From: a virus
IMG/VR virus record: IMGVR_UViG_3300048800_000018
Span: 1-31,968 of that record
Length of the DNA stretch: 31,968 nucleotides
Reading direction: 5' to 3' (one strand)
The notes under the pieces were generated by a model. It was not told the DNA's origin. It did not search any database and saw only the letters and a list, made by a program, of their open reading frames with translations. Below are positions 30,974 through 31,968 of this stretch, in pieces. The stretch's first letter is position 1. Each line of letters begins with the position of its first letter. The translations under genes and the position numbers were made by a program.

Positions 30974-31968
30974 CCCGCCTGATAACCATACTGCTTGCGC
31001 TCACGATGGCGACTCCCTGCCACGCCTCTTTCAGTAGCTGGAATTGGAACTGGTCGTGGAGTCAGGGTAGCGGCAGCAAGCAAGCGGCCCCTCCAGGCGT
31101 TATTAGCGGCAAAGGTGCGATAGGCGGTTACGGTTTAATAACGGCCATCAGCTCAACGACTTCGAGTATATCGTATCTTATTGGTCAAGGTGCGGCAGGT
31201 GGAGTATCTGCATCATTAACACTGACCCAGAATATAAACATATCTGGACTTACGCAAGGTGGCACGACGGGCAGCGGTACGTTACTGGCGGCTGCTTTGT
31301 TAAACGGTGCCGCTTCACTGGATGGCCAAGGTGGTGCGTCAGGTAGTGGCACCATCAATATTACTGCTGGCGGCAATGTAGCAATTGCATTGTCGGGTCA
31401 AGGTGGAGCAGGTAGTTTTACTGATTTTTCAGTATCAACCATATCTATTGTGACACTAAACGGTCAGGGTTCTGCAGGTGGATCGGCAACCGTCTTAGCA
31501 AGTGGTGGAATGAATGTTTCAGCGGCTGTGGTGGGTCAGGGCGGTGTGGGAGGAATTGGCACAATAACTGCCTCTGGTTTGATTTTTGCTAACAGTTCAT
31601 TGTCAGGCCGGGGCGGTACAGGAGGCAGTGGCACTATTACAGCAGCGAGTGGTAGCGGCACTTCCACCTACGCCTTCACCTACAACGCAGGAAACAGCAC
31701 AATTGACCTGTCAATCAATGGTGGGACAGCCTCACATCTCACTACCACAGTTGCATCAGGAATTGGCTGGTATGCTGATTGGACGGCCCCTGTCGGGACT
31801 GCGACTGTAGCGGCTAGCGGTGCTGGTGGTGGCGGGGTTTCTAGTGATGATGGGTTTTTCGACGCTACTTACTATGGGGGATCAGGGGGATATTCCAGAT
31901 TAGCTCTGACGGCCACCCCCACGATTGCTATTGTAGAAGCAGCCGGGGGAGCTGGCGGCACCGCCAGC
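30961..31968 (+). CDS. Secreted Gly-rich repeat protein, partial (runs off right edge)
   Basis: The frame is open from ATG 30961 to the last base (336 codons, no stop). A second start at 30970 overlaps the previous stop as ATGA. Residues 1-23 (MQKMTRLITILLALTMATPC then HAS) are a Sec signal peptide, followed by a Trp/Asn/Ser segment (SSWNWNWSWSQGSG). Residues 74-235 are about seven repeats of 22-24 residues with a GQGGxGGxGT core, each followed by a beta-strand-like hydrophobic half. After them comes a Thr/Ala beta domain and more Gly-rich loops. The repeat style resembles beta-solenoid or poly-Gly adhesin tips. It might be an exported phage-coded adhesin or a host-surface protein. Confidence 0.7.
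   Translation, partial: MQKMTRLITILLALTMATPCHASFSSWNWNWSWSQGSGSKQAAPPGVISGKGAIGGYGLITAISSTTSSISYLIGQGAAGGVSASLTLTQNINISGLTQGGTTGSGTLLAAALLNGAASLDGQGGASGSGTINITAGGNVAIALSGQGGAGSFTDFSVSTISIVTLNGQGSAGGSATVLASGGMNVSAAVVGQGGVGGIGTITASGLIFANSSLSGRGGTGGSGTITAASGSGTSTYAFTYNAGNSTIDLSINGGTASHLTTTVASGIGWYADWTAPVGTATVAASGAGGGGVSSDDGFFDATYYGGSGGYSRLALTATPTIAIVEAAGGAGGTAS
31180..31660 (+). repeat. Coding tandem repeat of 66-72 bp units
   Basis: About seven tandem units in the partial gene at 30961, each beginning with a codon set for (I/S/N/V)GQGG or close variant (positions 31180, 31258, 31324 and onward) and spanning 22-24 codons. Units are similar in protein but not identical in DNA, so the array is old or under diversifying change. 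Confidence 0.6.

Noticed and set aside
1-31968. CRISPR arrays, insertion sequences, integrase or attachment sites
   Set aside because: No regularly spaced identical repeats, no transposase or integrase motif and no tRNA end were seen. Whether the source is a free phage or a prophage cannot be told from this window.

Overview
The window is a stretch of a tailed double-stranded DNA bacteriophage (or an intact prophage) of roughly 50% GC. It carries nearly the whole packaging, head, neck, internal-protein, tail-appendage and lysis block in one rightward order. The diagnostic genes are a small and a large terminase subunit, a 778-residue portal, a scaffold, a major capsid protein of the N4-gp56 type, an SU10-type head-tail adaptor, a nozzle-like tail protein and a set of Ala/Gly/Gln-rich internal virion proteins that includes a 2174-residue giant. 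No tape measure, tail tube or sheath is visible, so a short-tailed (podovirus-like) particle is the best reading. The host cannot be named. Sec-type signal peptides and Shine-Dalgarno sites say bacterium, and nothing in the window fixes the genus.

Layout. Positions 1-620 hold a leftward unit: a 60-residue protein, a 20-residue Cys-containing leader-like ORF and an HNH endonuclease that runs off the left edge. A divergent promoter region (621-884) separates it from the rightward late operon. Positions 885-4983 hold small unknown genes, a second HNH gene of unclear start, TerS, TerL, more small genes and a secreted protein. A strong terminator at 5033-5075 follows, then a 357-base gene-free stretch with several hairpins and a spaced direct repeat. 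Positions 5433-13286 run from a two-helix membrane protein through portal, ferritin-like protein, scaffold, capsid, two tandem related capsid-associated proteins and the adaptor. Positions 13283-26881 hold the nozzle-like protein, internal/ejection proteins, a cupin-fold protein and the giant polyvalent protein with a RadC-like JAB metalloprotease signature. Positions 27015-29780 hold tail appendage genes, including a pectate-lyase-like tailspike that has a signal peptide. Positions 29804-31968 hold a probable holin, an amidase-type endolysin, several Cys-rich microproteins and the start of a secreted glycine-repeat protein that runs off the right edge.

How the genes work together. TerS/TerL package DNA through the portal into a shell of N4-gp56-type capsid protein built on the scaffold. 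The adaptor and nozzle close the neck. The glycine-zipper protein, the Gln/Ala-rich helical proteins and the giant protein probably ride inside the head and enter the host with the DNA. The tailspike would cut surface polysaccharide, and the terminal cassette lyses the cell. Many genes are joined by ATGA, TAATG or GTGA overlaps, so translation is heavily coupled. Hairpins between the capsid genes may tune expression within the operon.

The most unusual items are the JAB signature inside the giant virion protein, the leader-peptide/hairpin arrangement in front of the left HNH gene, the Dps-like ferritin-fold protein in the head operon, the signal peptides on phage structural-type proteins, and a chain of Cys-rich microproteins around the endolysin.
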